In this document: piece by piece, positions 34,740 to 43,288 of the stretch
Numbering within the stretch: the first letter of the stretch is position 1
How the letters are laid out: the number at the start of each line of letters is the position of its first letter
Assembly (NCBI GenBank): GCA_040399685.1
Contig: JBBART010000002.1
Coordinates: 1 to 64,000 of the forward strand
DNA length: 64,000 nucleotides
Origin: CAIQQQ01 sp040399685
GTDB taxonomy: Bacteria > Pseudomonadota > Alphaproteobacteria > Acetobacterales > Acetobacteraceae
Direction: 5' to 3'
Program-made: the position numbers and the translations under genes
The notes under the pieces: model-generated
Told to the model about the DNA's origin: nothing
The model's database searches: none
What the model saw: only the letters and a program-made list of their open reading frames with translations

Positions 34740-35630
34740 TCAGTTCACGGCCATCGCGGTCGCAAACTGGGTGGTGTTGTGGCGCAACATCCGCAAATAC
34801 GTATCCGCCACGCCGCCTTGTGCGGACAGCGCGTCCGAATAAACCGCCTGCCCGATAACTGCGCCTGCTTCCCGCGCCACCGATGCCGCCATTCGCGGGT
34901 CGGTCATGTTCTCGACGAACACAGCGCGAATTTTCTCCCGCCGAATTTGCCCCACCAGCGTCGCGATATCGCGTGCCGACGGTTCGCTGTCGGTATTGAT
35001 CCCTTGCACCGAACGCAGCGTAATGCCGTAGCGGGCGCCGTAATAACCGAACGCATCATGGCTCGTCAGAATCCGCCGCTGTTCCGGACGCACCGACGCC
35101 AGCGTCTGTTCGATCCACCGATCAACCTCCAGGATCTGTTCGACATAAGCGCGTGCGCGGTCCTCAATGGCCGCAGCCGATGCTGGGATCGCCTGTTTCA
35201 GACCATCCGCAATGGCGCGGGCGTAAAGCACACCGTTGCGCGGGTCCTGCCAGGCATGCGGGTCGGTGATTTTGTGACCGATGGCATCCATCAAACGCGG
35301 GATTACCGCTTTCGAAGCTGTCACGCGAACGCCTGTGAACCTGGCCGCCTCCGCCATGCGCGCCATCCAGCCTTCGAATCCCAGGCCGTTTTCCACCAGC
35401 ATGCGCGATGCCTGCAACGCCCGCAGATCAACCGGTCGTGGCTGCCAGACATGGGCATCGCCGTCGACCGGGACCAAGGTCGAGACCACCACGTCCTCAG
35501 CGCCGATGACCCGCGTCATGTCCGAGAGCACGGAGAATGTTGTCATCACCGCCAGCCCGGTTGCGGCTTTGGCTCTGCGGAGTGGGGCCAGCAGAAGCGG
35601 TGCGAGGGCAAGCAGGTGGCGACGGCGCAT
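34740..35630 (-). CDS. Zinc ABC transporter substrate-binding protein (ZnuA-like)
   Basis: A 296-aa periplasmic metal-binding protein of cluster A-I. Predicted ligands are His60 (DAHVW), His125 (DPHAW), His191 (SHDAFGYY) and Glu240 or the nearby Asp. The signal peptide is MRRRHLLALAPLLLAPLRRAKA. It lacks the His-rich loop common in ZnuA. The start at 35630 leaves the Zur-type palindrome 13 bp upstream; the longer frame would run through it. No znuB/znuC is adjacent, so the transporter partners must be elsewhere. Confidence 0.8.
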   Translation of the reverse strand: MRRRHLLALAPLLLAPLRRAKAATGLAVMTTFSVLSDMTRVIGAEDVVVSTLVPVDGDAHVWQPRPVDLRALQASRMLVENGLGFEGWMARMAEAARFTGVRVTASKAVIPRLMDAIGHKITDPHAWQDPRNGVLYARAIADGLKQAIPASAAAIEDRARAYVEQILEVDRWIEQTLASVRPEQRRILTSHDAFGYYGARYGITLRSVQGINTDSEPSARDIATLVGQIRREKIRAVFVENMTDPRMAASVAREAGAVIGQAVYSDALSAQGGVADTYLRMLRHNTTQFATAMAVN

Positions 35631-35643
35631 GGGGATCTCAAAT

Positions 35644-35660
35644 ATGTTATAATATAACAT
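35644..35660. promoter_or_regulatory. Zur-type operator
   Basis: ATGTTATAATATAACAT, a perfect 17-bp palindrome with central A. It matches the core of the proteobacterial Zur box (TGTTATANTATAACA). It lies 13 bp before the ZnuA-like start and about 70 bp before the divergent YgjP-like gene, so it could repress both under zinc sufficiency. Confidence 0.8.
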
Positions 35661-35729
35661 TGCATACCCATATGGTCTTGCACAACCGCTTCATTGCTCT
35701 GGACAGCGGAACCCGTCACACTTTGACGC

Positions 35730-36431
35730 ATGGAATTGACGCAGTCCGAGATCTTGGCGTTGCCGGGTGGCCCCACGCGCGTCGAGTGGCGCCGCAGTGC
35801 CCGCGCTCGGCGCGTGAGCCTGCGCATCGATCCACGTGGCGGGGCGGTGGTGATCACACTGCCGCAACGGGCTGCACGCCATGCCGGCATGGCGTTGCTG
35901 ATGACGCATGCCGCCTGGATCAGTGAGCGCCTGGCTCAGCTTCCGGGAGCGGTGGTGTTTGCCGATGGCGCCGAATTGCCGTTGCATGGCACCGCGCATC
36001 GCATTCGCCACGTGCCGCAGAGCCGTGGCGGTGTCTGGGTCGAAGGGCGGGACATGTTCGTCTCCGGCGAGGCGGCCTTCCTGCCGCGCCGCGTGTCGGA
36101 TTTCCTGCGGGCCGAGGCGCGACGCAGCATCACGCTTTACGTCGCCGAAAAAGCCGCCCTGGCGAAGGTGAAAGCCGCGCGCATCACCCTGAAGGACACC
36201 ACCAGCCGCTGGGGAAGCTGTGCGGCCAACGGCAACCTGGCGTTCAGCTGGCGCCTGGTGATGGCGCCGTCCTTTGTGCAGGACTATGTGACGGCGCATG
36301 AGGTGGCGCATCTGCGGCACATGAACCACGGGCCCAAATTCTGGGCCTTGGTCGACGAGATCACGCCTTACACGGAACAGGCGATGTCCTGGCTCCGCAC
36401 TGACGGCATGCGGCTGCTGCGCATCGGCTGA
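35730..36431 (+). CDS. YgjP-like zinc metallopeptidase (DUF45, SprT-related)
   Basis: A 233-aa protein with zinc motif HEVAHLRHMNH (190-200), plus the family signature TTSRWGSCAANGNLAFSWRL (158-177). Such proteins are small cytosolic zinc-dependent peptidases of unclear substrate. It is divergent from the ZnuA-like gene across the Zur palindrome. ATG at 35730; no strong Shine-Dalgarno site. Confidence 0.82.
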   Translation: MELTQSEILALPGGPTRVEWRRSARARRVSLRIDPRGGAVVITLPQRAARHAGMALLMTHAAWISERLAQLPGAVVFADGAELPLHGTAHRIRHVPQSRGGVWVEGRDMFVSGEAAFLPRRVSDFLRAEARRSITLYVAEKAALAKVKAARITLKDTTSRWGSCAANGNLAFSWRLVMAPSFVQDYVTAHEVAHLRHMNHGPKFWALVDEITPYTEQAMSWLRTDGMRLLRIG

Positions 36432-36437
36432 AGCGGG

Positions 36438-37244
36438 TCAGCCCGGCATGCGGCCATCGTCGAGCCACGCGTTGATCTGGGTGATGGCCCAGGGCAACTG
36501 CGCTAGACTGTCGATCACCAGATCCGCCCCCGCATCGGTCAGGTCCGACGTCGCCTTGCGGCGGATGTCCTGGATGGCGGCGGCATCGAGCGCTGCGAGT
36601 TCCTCGGCCGACAAGCCGCACATGTTGCCACTCAGCGACAGCCCGACGGTCCATGTCCCGGCTGCCATGCCTTCGCCGATGCCCGGCGTGGTGTCGTCTA
36701 CCTTCACCACCGATTCCGCCGGCCAGATGCCCATCTGCGCCATCGCGTGCCACATCATCAGCGGCGAGGGGCGACCGGCCGGAAGATCGCCGGCGCACAC
36801 CGTCAACTCCGGCGTATAGCCGCCGCGCGCCGCGATCGGCGCCAGAACATCCATGATCGGGCGGGTGTAGCCGGTGGTGGCGCCGATGCGGATGCCCTGG
36901 GCGCGCAGGGCGGCCAGCGCATCGAGTGCCCCGGGAATGAAATCGGCATGCGCCTCCACCGAGGCCACGTTCATCGGCTCGAACACCGCCATCACCGCGT
37001 CGATCTCGGCTTCGGACATCGCATGCCCGTGCACGGCGCGCCAGCCGGCATCCACGGCGGCGGCCCGGCCCACTTCCCGGATATGATCGCGCTTGGCCAT
37101 GCCCATCGGTCCCCGCGCATCGGCGATGCTGATGGTGACGCCGAACTGCGCGAACGCCCGCACGAACGCCCCCATGGGGGCGCGAGAGCCGTGGTCGACC
37201 ACGGTGCCGGCCCAGTCGAGAATCACGGCCTGGATCTGTGTCAT
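36438..37244 (-). CDS. phnX: Phosphonoacetaldehyde hydrolase
   Basis: A 268-aa HAD-family enzyme that splits phosphonoacetaldehyde into acetaldehyde and phosphate. Nucleophile motif ILDWAGTVVDHG (Asp with the Trp-Ala-Gly-Thr context typical of PhnX), Schiff-base Lys in MGMAKRDHI, motif II TTGYTR and motif III/IV KVDDTTPGI. Gene follows the FAD oxidoreductase by 14 nt in the same direction, forming a two-gene aminoethylphosphonate unit. Confidence 0.9.
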   Translation of the reverse strand: MTQIQAVILDWAGTVVDHGSRAPMGAFVRAFAQFGVTISIADARGPMGMAKRDHIREVGRAAAVDAGWRAVHGHAMSEAEIDAVMAVFEPMNVASVEAHADFIPGALDALAALRAQGIRIGATTGYTRPIMDVLAPIAARGGYTPELTVCAGDLPAGRPSPLMMWHAMAQMGIWPAESVVKVDDTTPGIGEGMAAGTWTVGLSLSGNMCGLSAEELAALDAAAIQDIRRKATSDLTDAGADLVIDSLAQLPWAITQINAWLDDGRMPG

Positions 37245-37258
37245 GCGGGGCGTTTCCT

Positions 37259-38392
37259 TCAGGCGTGGGGGGGCGGCTGGTGTCCAAGCAGATCGGCGAT
37301 CGTTTCCTCGGCGATGGCGAACGCGGTGCTGGCGCCGGTGCCGGACGTGACCATCACCAGTCGGACGCCGGCCATCGGGGCCTCGCTGAACGCTGTGTCA
37401 GGGCCGGACGGATACACGCCCACCCAACGCTCGATCACCTCGGGCGCATCCACCGCCATGGTGGCTGACAATTCGGCGAGAATACGATCATCGACCGCAC
37501 GCGGCTGGAACGGGTCTGGCGTGTCGGCGTAATGGTGGCTGTCGCCCACCACCAGCGAGCCATCGGCCCCCTGAACGGCGATCAGGTGAATCCCGTCTGC
37601 CAGGAATTCCGGCTGCTCGGCCTCAAGCCTGCGACGAAGCGCGGGCAGGGAGGCGCTGTCGGCGTAGCCGAGGTAGCGCACCAACCCCAGATCGCTCATC
37701 ACCGCCGTGTTCATCGAAAAGCCGGGATTGGCCACGCGCATCATATGCAGCTTGCACAGAGTAATGCCGCGCCGTGCCATCACCTCGGGAAACAGCGTCG
37801 CCAGATCGGTGCCGGGGCAGACGATGATGTGATCGGCGGTGATCTTGCCGGAAGGCGTGTCCACCCGCCCGGTCTCCACCGACAGGGCGGCGGTGCGCGG
37901 CAGGAACGTGACGCCCTCGGATTCCAGCCACGCCGTCAGTTGGCCCACAGCAAACCGGCTTTCCACCCGCAGTTCATGTGGGCTGTAGAGCGCGCCCACC
38001 AGATCTGGCCGCAGTCCTTCGCCGATGTCCCACAGATCGGTGCCGCGCAGAATGCAGCAGCCATCGCCCATCATGGTGTCGGCGAACTCTTCCAGCACCG
38101 CCAGCGCCTCGGGTCGGCGCGCACACACCAGCAGGCCGTGCTGGTGGATGGCAATGCCCGCCGGTCCGGTAATGTCGGCCCAGATGTCCCGCGCCCGCCG
38201 CGCCCGCCGCCAGGTGAGGCCCTCTTGCTGGCCGGTCACGGTGATGAAGCCGAAATTGCGCACGGACGCACCGGCGGCCCGCGTGTCACGGTCGATCACG
38301 GCGGTGCGCAACCCGGCGCGTTGGGCGGCCAGCGCATGGGCCAGGCCCACAATGCCGGCGCCGACGATGAGGCAGTCGAAATGTTGTGTCAT
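37259..38392 (-). CDS. FAD-dependent amine oxidoreductase associated with phosphonate use (TIGR03364 type)
   Basis: A 377-aa D-amino-acid-oxidase-fold flavoprotein. The FAD-binding start is CLIVGAGIVGLAHALAAQRAG, with RNFGFITVTGQQ and a late YPSGPDTAF..GTGASTAF. Members of TIGR03364 recur beside phosphonoacetaldehyde hydrolase and are thought to produce its substrate from (N-alkyl-)aminoethylphosphonate. No phnW transaminase is present here, so this enzyme could supply the aldehyde (inference). Confidence 0.82.
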   Translation of the reverse strand: MTQHFDCLIVGAGIVGLAHALAAQRAGLRTAVIDRDTRAAGASVRNFGFITVTGQQEGLTWRRARRARDIWADITGPAGIAIHQHGLLVCARRPEALAVLEEFADTMMGDGCCILRGTDLWDIGEGLRPDLVGALYSPHELRVESRFAVGQLTAWLESEGVTFLPRTAALSVETGRVDTPSGKITADHIIVCPGTDLATLFPEVMARRGITLCKLHMMRVANPGFSMNTAVMSDLGLVRYLGYADSASLPALRRRLEAEQPEFLADGIHLIAVQGADGSLVVGDSHHYADTPDPFQPRAVDDRILAELSATMAVDAPEVIERWVGVYPSGPDTAFSEAPMAGVRLVMVTSGTGASTAFAIAEETIADLLGHQPPPHA

Positions 38393-38496
38393 GACCCATC
38401 CGGACTAGCGGCTGCAACGTAAGGCGGCAAGCGCCGTGTGGTGACGATTTGGCACGCAATGCCGTAGGGTCGCGCCGCATAGCCCAGCAGGGGAGC

Positions 38497-38853
38497 ATGA
38501 CAATGCCGCTCAACATCTCGATCATCACGGATTTTCACGCACATATTTATTACCAACCGGGCGTGACCGAAGACGCCGCCGCTCGCTTGCGCGCCGGAGT
38601 GGCGGCTGCGTTTCCCGAGGCCCGGTTGGGGCGATGGCACGCTGTCCCGGTCGGCCCGCACACGCAGGCGATGTATCAGATCGCATTTCCAGTGGCGCTG
38701 TTCGCCACCCTGGCCCCGTGGCTGATGCTCAACCGTGACGGCCTGAACGTGCTGCTGCACCCTGAAACCGGCGATGCGCCCACCGATCACACCACCCACG
38801 CCGCCTGGCTGGGCGAAAAGCTGCCGCTGCGGATGGAAGCCTTCACACCGTAG
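38497..38853 (+). CDS. DOPA 4,5-dioxygenase family protein
   Basis: A 118-aa protein. DFHAHIYY near the start, GRWHAVPVGPH in the middle and the late DHTTHAAWLG give the conserved His set of the small DOPA 4,5-dioxygenase family (PF08883). Bacterial members are of unknown substrate. GGGGAGC precedes the ATG. It overlaps the convergent dehydrogenase gene by 11 bp. Confidence 0.82.
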   Translation: MTMPLNISIITDFHAHIYYQPGVTEDAAARLRAGVAAAFPEARLGRWHAVPVGPHTQAMYQIAFPVALFATLAPWLMLNRDGLNVLLHPETGDAPTDHTTHAAWLGEKLPLRMEAFTP

Positions 38854-40309
38854 GTCGGGCATCGCCCGACACGATGCCCGACCTACGTGTCGCGGCCAGC
38901 ACGATCACCCCCACTGCCAGCACCCCAAGAGGCGAGGGTGCCGGAACCGGCGTGGGCGCCAGGCTGGTGAATGCGTAGATTTCACCAGTCGCCTTGTTGG
39001 TGACGTAAAGCGCGCCGTTGCCATCAACGCCCAGCCGCGCGTCGGCGCGGGAGGCGCCAAGGATGCCGAGCAGGCTTTCCGGCCCACTGCCCACGTCCAG
39101 CAGCACTTCCGCGAAACCCACAACCCCACTTGGGTCACCGCTGGAGGTCAAGCCGGTTACGTCCGTGACATACAGTCGGCCTGATGGAATATCGGCGACG
39201 ATATATTTGCCGATCAGTTCAGGAATGTCGGTCCCCTGATACAGAACGCCGGACCCGATGGCGGCCAAGGCGCTGCCATCGTGAAAATACTGCGCCACCG
39301 GATACAGCAGACCCGGATCGGTGCCCGTCAGTTCGAAGATGTTGCGGACATAGCCCACGCCCAAGGTTGGGTCGCGGAAGGTGGCGAAGGTGCCCTCGCG
39401 GGTGGACCATCCGTAATTCCCCCCCGCCACGCCGGTGTCGACCTCCTCCACAAACCCTTCGCCGATGTCGTTGATATACATTGTCTTGGCCCCGCCGATT
39501 TCCCACGAGAAGCTTTGCGGGTTGCGCAGGCCATAGGCCCACACCAGCGGCTCGGCCCCGGCTTGGCTCACAAACGGATTATCGGCTGGAACGGTGTATC
39601 CGGCTGTGCCGCTCGGCGTGGGGTCCAGCCGCAGGATCTTGCCATAGGGCAAAGCCAGGTTCTGCGCGTTGACGGCGTAGCTGCCGTTGTCGCCGGTGTC
39701 GCCCATGCCGATGTAAAGCAAGCCGTAATCGGCATCGGTGGGGGATGTGGCGTTCGGGTTGAAGGCGATCGACCCGACCGTGTGGCCCTGGCTGGGCATG
39801 GACATCCGCATCACCTCTCGCGAGGTGCCGCTGAAAATGTCGGCGGCGGGATTGGCTGCGGTCCACGCGCGGATGACGATGTCGTCAAACCCCGCGACCG
39901 ATGAGGCGACGGGCGTGACGCCAGTGCCGGAAGCCGCCTGATAGGCGGTGTAGAACGTGCCGCTGGTGGCGAAATCCGGCGCGAAGGCCAGGCCCATGAA
40001 GGCGCCGTCAAAACCGGTGGTGGCGGTGGCGAGGTTGAGATAGGGGGTGGAGGACACCCCGCCGGCCGCACTGGTCAGGAACAACGCACCGTTGGTGTCG
40101 TTGATCGCCAGACGGCCGGAGCCGTCACGGACCGGCTGGATATATTGCGGAGAGCCGGCACTGTCCTTGAAGAACGGCGTCAGGCCCAGGGTGATGCCAG
40201 AGGACTGGATGGGCAATGCCGCGGTCGCCATCGCCGCCGGCAGCACCGGAGCCGCGAGGGCTGCCTGGGTGGAGAGCGCCAAGGCAATCCAGGCGACAAC
40301 AATTTTCAT
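38843..40309 (-). CDS. Secreted PQQ-type sugar dehydrogenase with PEP-CTERM tail
   Basis: A 488-aa protein: signal peptide (MKIVVAWIALALSTQAALA), a glucose/sorbosone dehydrogenase-like six-bladed propeller (FMGLAFAPDF, LLYIGMGDTGDNG, WAYGLRNPQSFSWE, DIGEGFVEEVD, NYGWSTREG) and a C-terminal VPAPSPLGVLAVGVIVLAA followed by TRRSG. That tail fits PEP-CTERM sorting signals processed by exosortase. The start at 40309 has AGGGAT upstream. No exosortase or EPS gene is in this window. Cofactor and substrate are inferred from family. Confidence 0.8.
   Translation of the reverse strand: MKIVVAWIALALSTQAALAAPVLPAAMATAALPIQSSGITLGLTPFFKDSAGSPQYIQPVRDGSGRLAINDTNGALFLTSAAGGVSSTPYLNLATATTGFDGAFMGLAFAPDFATSGTFYTAYQAASGTGVTPVASSVAGFDDIVIRAWTAANPAADIFSGTSREVMRMSMPSQGHTVGSIAFNPNATSPTDADYGLLYIGMGDTGDNGSYAVNAQNLALPYGKILRLDPTPSGTAGYTVPADNPFVSQAGAEPLVWAYGLRNPQSFSWEIGGAKTMYINDIGEGFVEEVDTGVAGGNYGWSTREGTFATFRDPTLGVGYVRNIFELTGTDPGLLYPVAQYFHDGSALAAIGSGVLYQGTDIPELIGKYIVADIPSGRLYVTDVTGLTSSGDPSGVVGFAEVLLDVGSGPESLLGILGASRADARLGVDGNGALYVTNKATGEIYAFTSLAPTPVPAPSPLGVLAVGVIVLAATRRSGIVSGDARPTV
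38850..38886. repeat. REP-like inverted repeat 1
   Basis: A perfect 15-bp stem (38850-38864 with 38872-38886) beginning GTAGGTCGGGC. It lies across the 3' ends of two convergent genes. Related elements occur at 43248 and 49248. Confidence 0.65.
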
Positions 40310-40419
40310 CGGTGATCCCTGACGGATGGCCATATCGTTTCGGTTTTGTCAGGATGCACCGACCTGGGGATGGATTGCAAACGGCGCCATTGCCGCGGCA
40401 GAGGGCAGGCCCAAGGCGC

Positions 40420-41013
40420 TCAACGCCAGCCGCGATAACCCCGTCCGTAATAGCCATGCCCATAATATCCCGGCCCACCGCCGAAATAGAAGGAACCGAC
40501 AAACGGCGCCGGAGTGGGGTAATAATATGGCGCGTAATAAGGAGCCGGAGCCGCATACACAGGAAAGCCCGGCGCAGTGGACTGAATGCTCTGCCCCTTG
40601 CCTGTCATGCACTGGATATAGGCGAAGTCATATTGCCGTTGCAGATCGCCGCCCACGATCCCGGCATTCGATGCGCCGGCAGCACTCCCCACCAACAGCC
40701 CTGTCCCCGCGCCAATCGCCGCTCCCGCCCCAAGATTGCCGCTGACTGACCCAATCGCCGCCCCGGCCGCAGCCCCCAGCAAGGTGCCGATCGCAGCACT
40801 GCCCACGGCGCTCTGGTTGGCAGCCTGTCCAGGCGTGACCGGTCCAATCCGGTACTGCGCGTAGTTGCGGCACTGCGCCTCATCCACCTGGAACTGGTTG
40901 AAATCCTTGCCCTGCCCGGGCACGGCCAGAACGCTGGGCCCAGACGGCGGCGCCACCGCACAGGCCGCCGGCAGGAGCGCGATCAACAAGAACCCCAGGG
41001 ATGTGCGACGCAT
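40420..41013 (-). CDS. Glycine-zipper outer-membrane lipoprotein
   Basis: A 197-aa protein with lipobox LLPAAC (Cys18) and a glycine zipper (GTLLGAAAGAAIGSVSG, then GAAIGAGTGLLVGSAAGA). The tail is Tyr/Pro/Gly-rich (YYAPYYYPTPAP..YYGRGYRGWR). Glycine-zipper lipoproteins sit in the outer membrane and are often stress related. Monocistronic; function unknown. Confidence 0.78.
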   Translation of the reverse strand: MRRTSLGFLLIALLPAACAVAPPSGPSVLAVPGQGKDFNQFQVDEAQCRNYAQYRIGPVTPGQAANQSAVGSAAIGTLLGAAAGAAIGSVSGNLGAGAAIGAGTGLLVGSAAGASNAGIVGGDLQRQYDFAYIQCMTGKGQSIQSTAPGFPVYAAPAPYYAPYYYPTPAPFVGSFYFGGGPGYYGHGYYGRGYRGWR

Positions 41014-41142
41014 GACAATGGACCTGCTGTTACTGTCCTATTGCTTTTAGCAGTTGGGCCATCACAGCAGCAGTTAAAGATCGTCCACAGGGATCGGCCA
41101 TCTGGTAGACCGATCCCGGCGCAGGGCGGTAATATCGATCGC

Positions 41143-42045
41143 ATGACCCTCGATCAGCTTCGCGTTTTCATCGCCGTGGCGGAACGACAGCACGTTACCC
41201 GCGCGGCGGAGGTGCTCAATCTGGCGCAATCGGCGGCGAGTGCGGCCATTGCCGCCCTGGAATCCCGCCACGGCGCCAGGTTGTTTGACCGCGTTGGCCG
41301 CACCATCCGCCTCACCGAGGCCGGCGCGCTGTTTCTGGTCGAGGCGCGGGCGGTGGTGGCACGAGCGGCGGCGGCGGAACTGGTGCTGTCCGAACTGGGC
41401 GGCCTCAAGCGTGGCACGCTGCTGATCCAGGCCAGCCAGACCATTTCCAGCTACTGGCTGCCGCGCCATCTGGTGGCATTCCGACGGGCGCATCCCGGCA
41501 TCGACATCCGCCTGACGGTCGGCAACACCAGCCAGGTGGCGAAGGCCGTTCATGCCGGCATCGCCGAACTCGGCTTTGTCGAGGGACTGGTGGCCGATGC
41601 CACGCTCCGCAGCGCCGAGGTGGCGCGAGACCAGCTGGTGGTGGTGGTCGCCCCCGATCACCCCTGGGCGAGCGCCGGCGCCGTGACCGCGTCTCAATTG
41701 ACCGACACGGATTGGGTGCTGCGGGAACCTGGGTCCGGCACGCGGTCCATCTTTGAGCAGGCACTGCCCGGTTTCGGCATCGCGCCATCTGCGCTGAACG
41801 TGGCGCTGGAACTGCCCTCCAACGAAGCGGTGCGGGCGGCGGTCGAGGCCGGCATGGGGGCCAGCGCCCTGTCTGCCTCGGTGGCCGCCCCCAGTGTGGA
41901 GGCGGGGCTGCTGTGTCAGGTGGGCGTCACCCTGCCGGATCGCGCCTTCACGGTGCTGCGCCATGTCGAGCGCCGATGCAGCCGGGCGGCGGACGCGCTG
42001 CTGCGCATGATCGGGGGCGCGGCCATCACCCTCACGGATGACTGA
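41143..42045 (+). CDS. LysR-family transcriptional regulator
   Basis: A 300-aa regulator. The winged helix-turn-helix is TLDQLRVFIAVAERQHVTRAAEVLNLAQSA (written in two parts, residues 2-32), followed by a linker and a periplasmic-binding-like effector domain. CysB/Cbl-like in the order AIAALESRHGARLFDR. Its 3' end overlaps the convergent YeiH-like permease by 14 bp. LysR genes often neighbour yeiH; control of that permease is plausible but not shown. Confidence 0.88.
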   Translation: MTLDQLRVFIAVAERQHVTRAAEVLNLAQSAASAAIAALESRHGARLFDRVGRTIRLTEAGALFLVEARAVVARAAAAELVLSELGGLKRGTLLIQASQTISSYWLPRHLVAFRRAHPGIDIRLTVGNTSQVAKAVHAGIAELGFVEGLVADATLRSAEVARDQLVVVVAPDHPWASAGAVTASQLTDTDWVLREPGSGTRSIFEQALPGFGIAPSALNVALELPSNEAVRAAVEAGMGASALSASVAAPSVEAGLLCQVGVTLPDRAFTVLRHVERRCSRAADALLRMIGGAAITLTDD

Positions 42046-43105
42046 GCGCCAGCAGCTGGATCAACCCAAGGCTGATCGCCCCCAGCACCAGCAATGACAG
42101 CACCACCACCGCCGTCACCCGCCCCCCGGCGCGCGCCACCACCCGCAGATCCGTGCCCAGCCCCAAGGCCGCCATGGACACAACCGTCAACCCATGTGCC
42201 GCCACGGCCATCGGCCCCAGCGCCCCCTGCGGCACCAATCCTGCGGACCGCAGCGCCGCCAGCGCCAGAAACCCCACGATAAACCACGGTACCAAAGCCG
42301 GACGCGTCGCCCCTGTCGGCGCTGCATCCTGGCGGCGGCGGGTGAGCAACGACAGAACCAGCACCACCGGCCCCAGCATCAACACCCGCATCAGCTTCAC
42401 CAGCGTGCCCATCTGCACCGCCACAGCCCCAAGCGGCGCCGTCGCCGCCAGCACCTGCGGCACCGCATACACCGTCAGCCCCGCCAGCACGCCGTATTGG
42501 AGGTTGGTCAGATGCAGCAGCACCGGCAGCAGCGGCAACGCCAGCACCATAATCACCCCCAGCACCGCCGTGAACGCGATAGACGCCGCCACATCCTTCG
42601 CATCCGCCCCAATCACCGGCGCCACGGCGGCAATGGCGGAGTTGCCGCAGATGGAATTGCCGCACGCGATCAAAACCGCCATCCGGTGCGGCAGGCCCAA
42701 CAGCCGCCCCATCCCATAACTCGCGGCAATCGCCACAACCACAACGCCGGCAATGCCCACCAACAGCAACGGCCCCGCCGCCGCGATGGAATCCGCACTG
42801 ACGGAAGCCCCCAGCAGCACGACGGCCATTTCCAGCAAGGTCTTGGCGCTGAACCCAATGCCCCCAGCCCATCGCGCGCCGGGTTGCCAGACGCTGCGCA
42901 GCGCGGTGCCAACCAGAATGGCCAGCACCAACGCCTCAAGCCACACGCCGCCCGCGAAACGCAATTCGGCCCGTTCGAGGATCTCGGCCGCCAGTGTGAC
43001 GCTGAGGCACAGCAGCAGGCCGGGGAGGACGCGGCGAACGCCCGCGGCTCTGTGCCCGGCTGGGTGGAACGAGCAATCGGCCGGTGTGGTCATGAGGCGT
43101 GTCAT
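42032..43105 (-). CDS. YeiH/UPF0324 family permease (putative sulfonate/sulfate exporter)
   Basis: About 357 aa with around ten hydrophobic helices. The family signature CGNSICGNSAIAAVAPVIGA is present, as are GIGFSAKTLLEMAVVLLGAS and the late MAALGLGTDLR. Members are annotated as putative sulfate exporters, with little direct evidence. ATGs at 43105 and 43093 are both possible; the longest frame uses TTG at 43147. Confidence 0.85.
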   Translation of the reverse strand: MTRLMTTPADCSFHPAGHRAAGVRRVLPGLLLCLSVTLAAEILERAELRFAGGVWLEALVLAILVGTALRSVWQPGARWAGGIGFSAKTLLEMAVVLLGASVSADSIAAAGPLLLVGIAGVVVVAIAASYGMGRLLGLPHRMAVLIACGNSICGNSAIAAVAPVIGADAKDVAASIAFTAVLGVIMVLALPLLPVLLHLTNLQYGVLAGLTVYAVPQVLAATAPLGAVAVQMGTLVKLMRVLMLGPVVLVLSLLTRRRQDAAPTGATRPALVPWFIVGFLALAALRSAGLVPQGALGPMAVAAHGLTVVSMAALGLGTDLRVVARAGGRVTAVVVLSLLVLGAISLGLIQLLALSHP

Positions 43106-43247
43106 GGTGTGCTCGCTGGGTTCTGCGAGCCTGAAGCTGGGCGTCAACGAGCAGCGAGGCCAACGGTGAAGTTCGATCTAAACAATCTAAAAATCAGATT
43201 GAATTCTGGATCTGCCGCAATTTCTATGATTGATCTCATCATCCATC

Positions 43248-43282
43248 GTAGGTTGGGTAAGCCCTTGCGCCACCCAACCTAC
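43248..43282. repeat. REP-like inverted repeat 2
   Basis: Arms GTAGGTTGGGT (43248-43258) and ACCCAACCTAC (43272-43282) are perfect complements around a GC-rich spacer. This is the common intergenic form of the element at 38850 and follows the stop of the M20 peptidase gene by 6 bp. Confidence 0.7.
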
Positions 43283-43288
43283 AAAACG

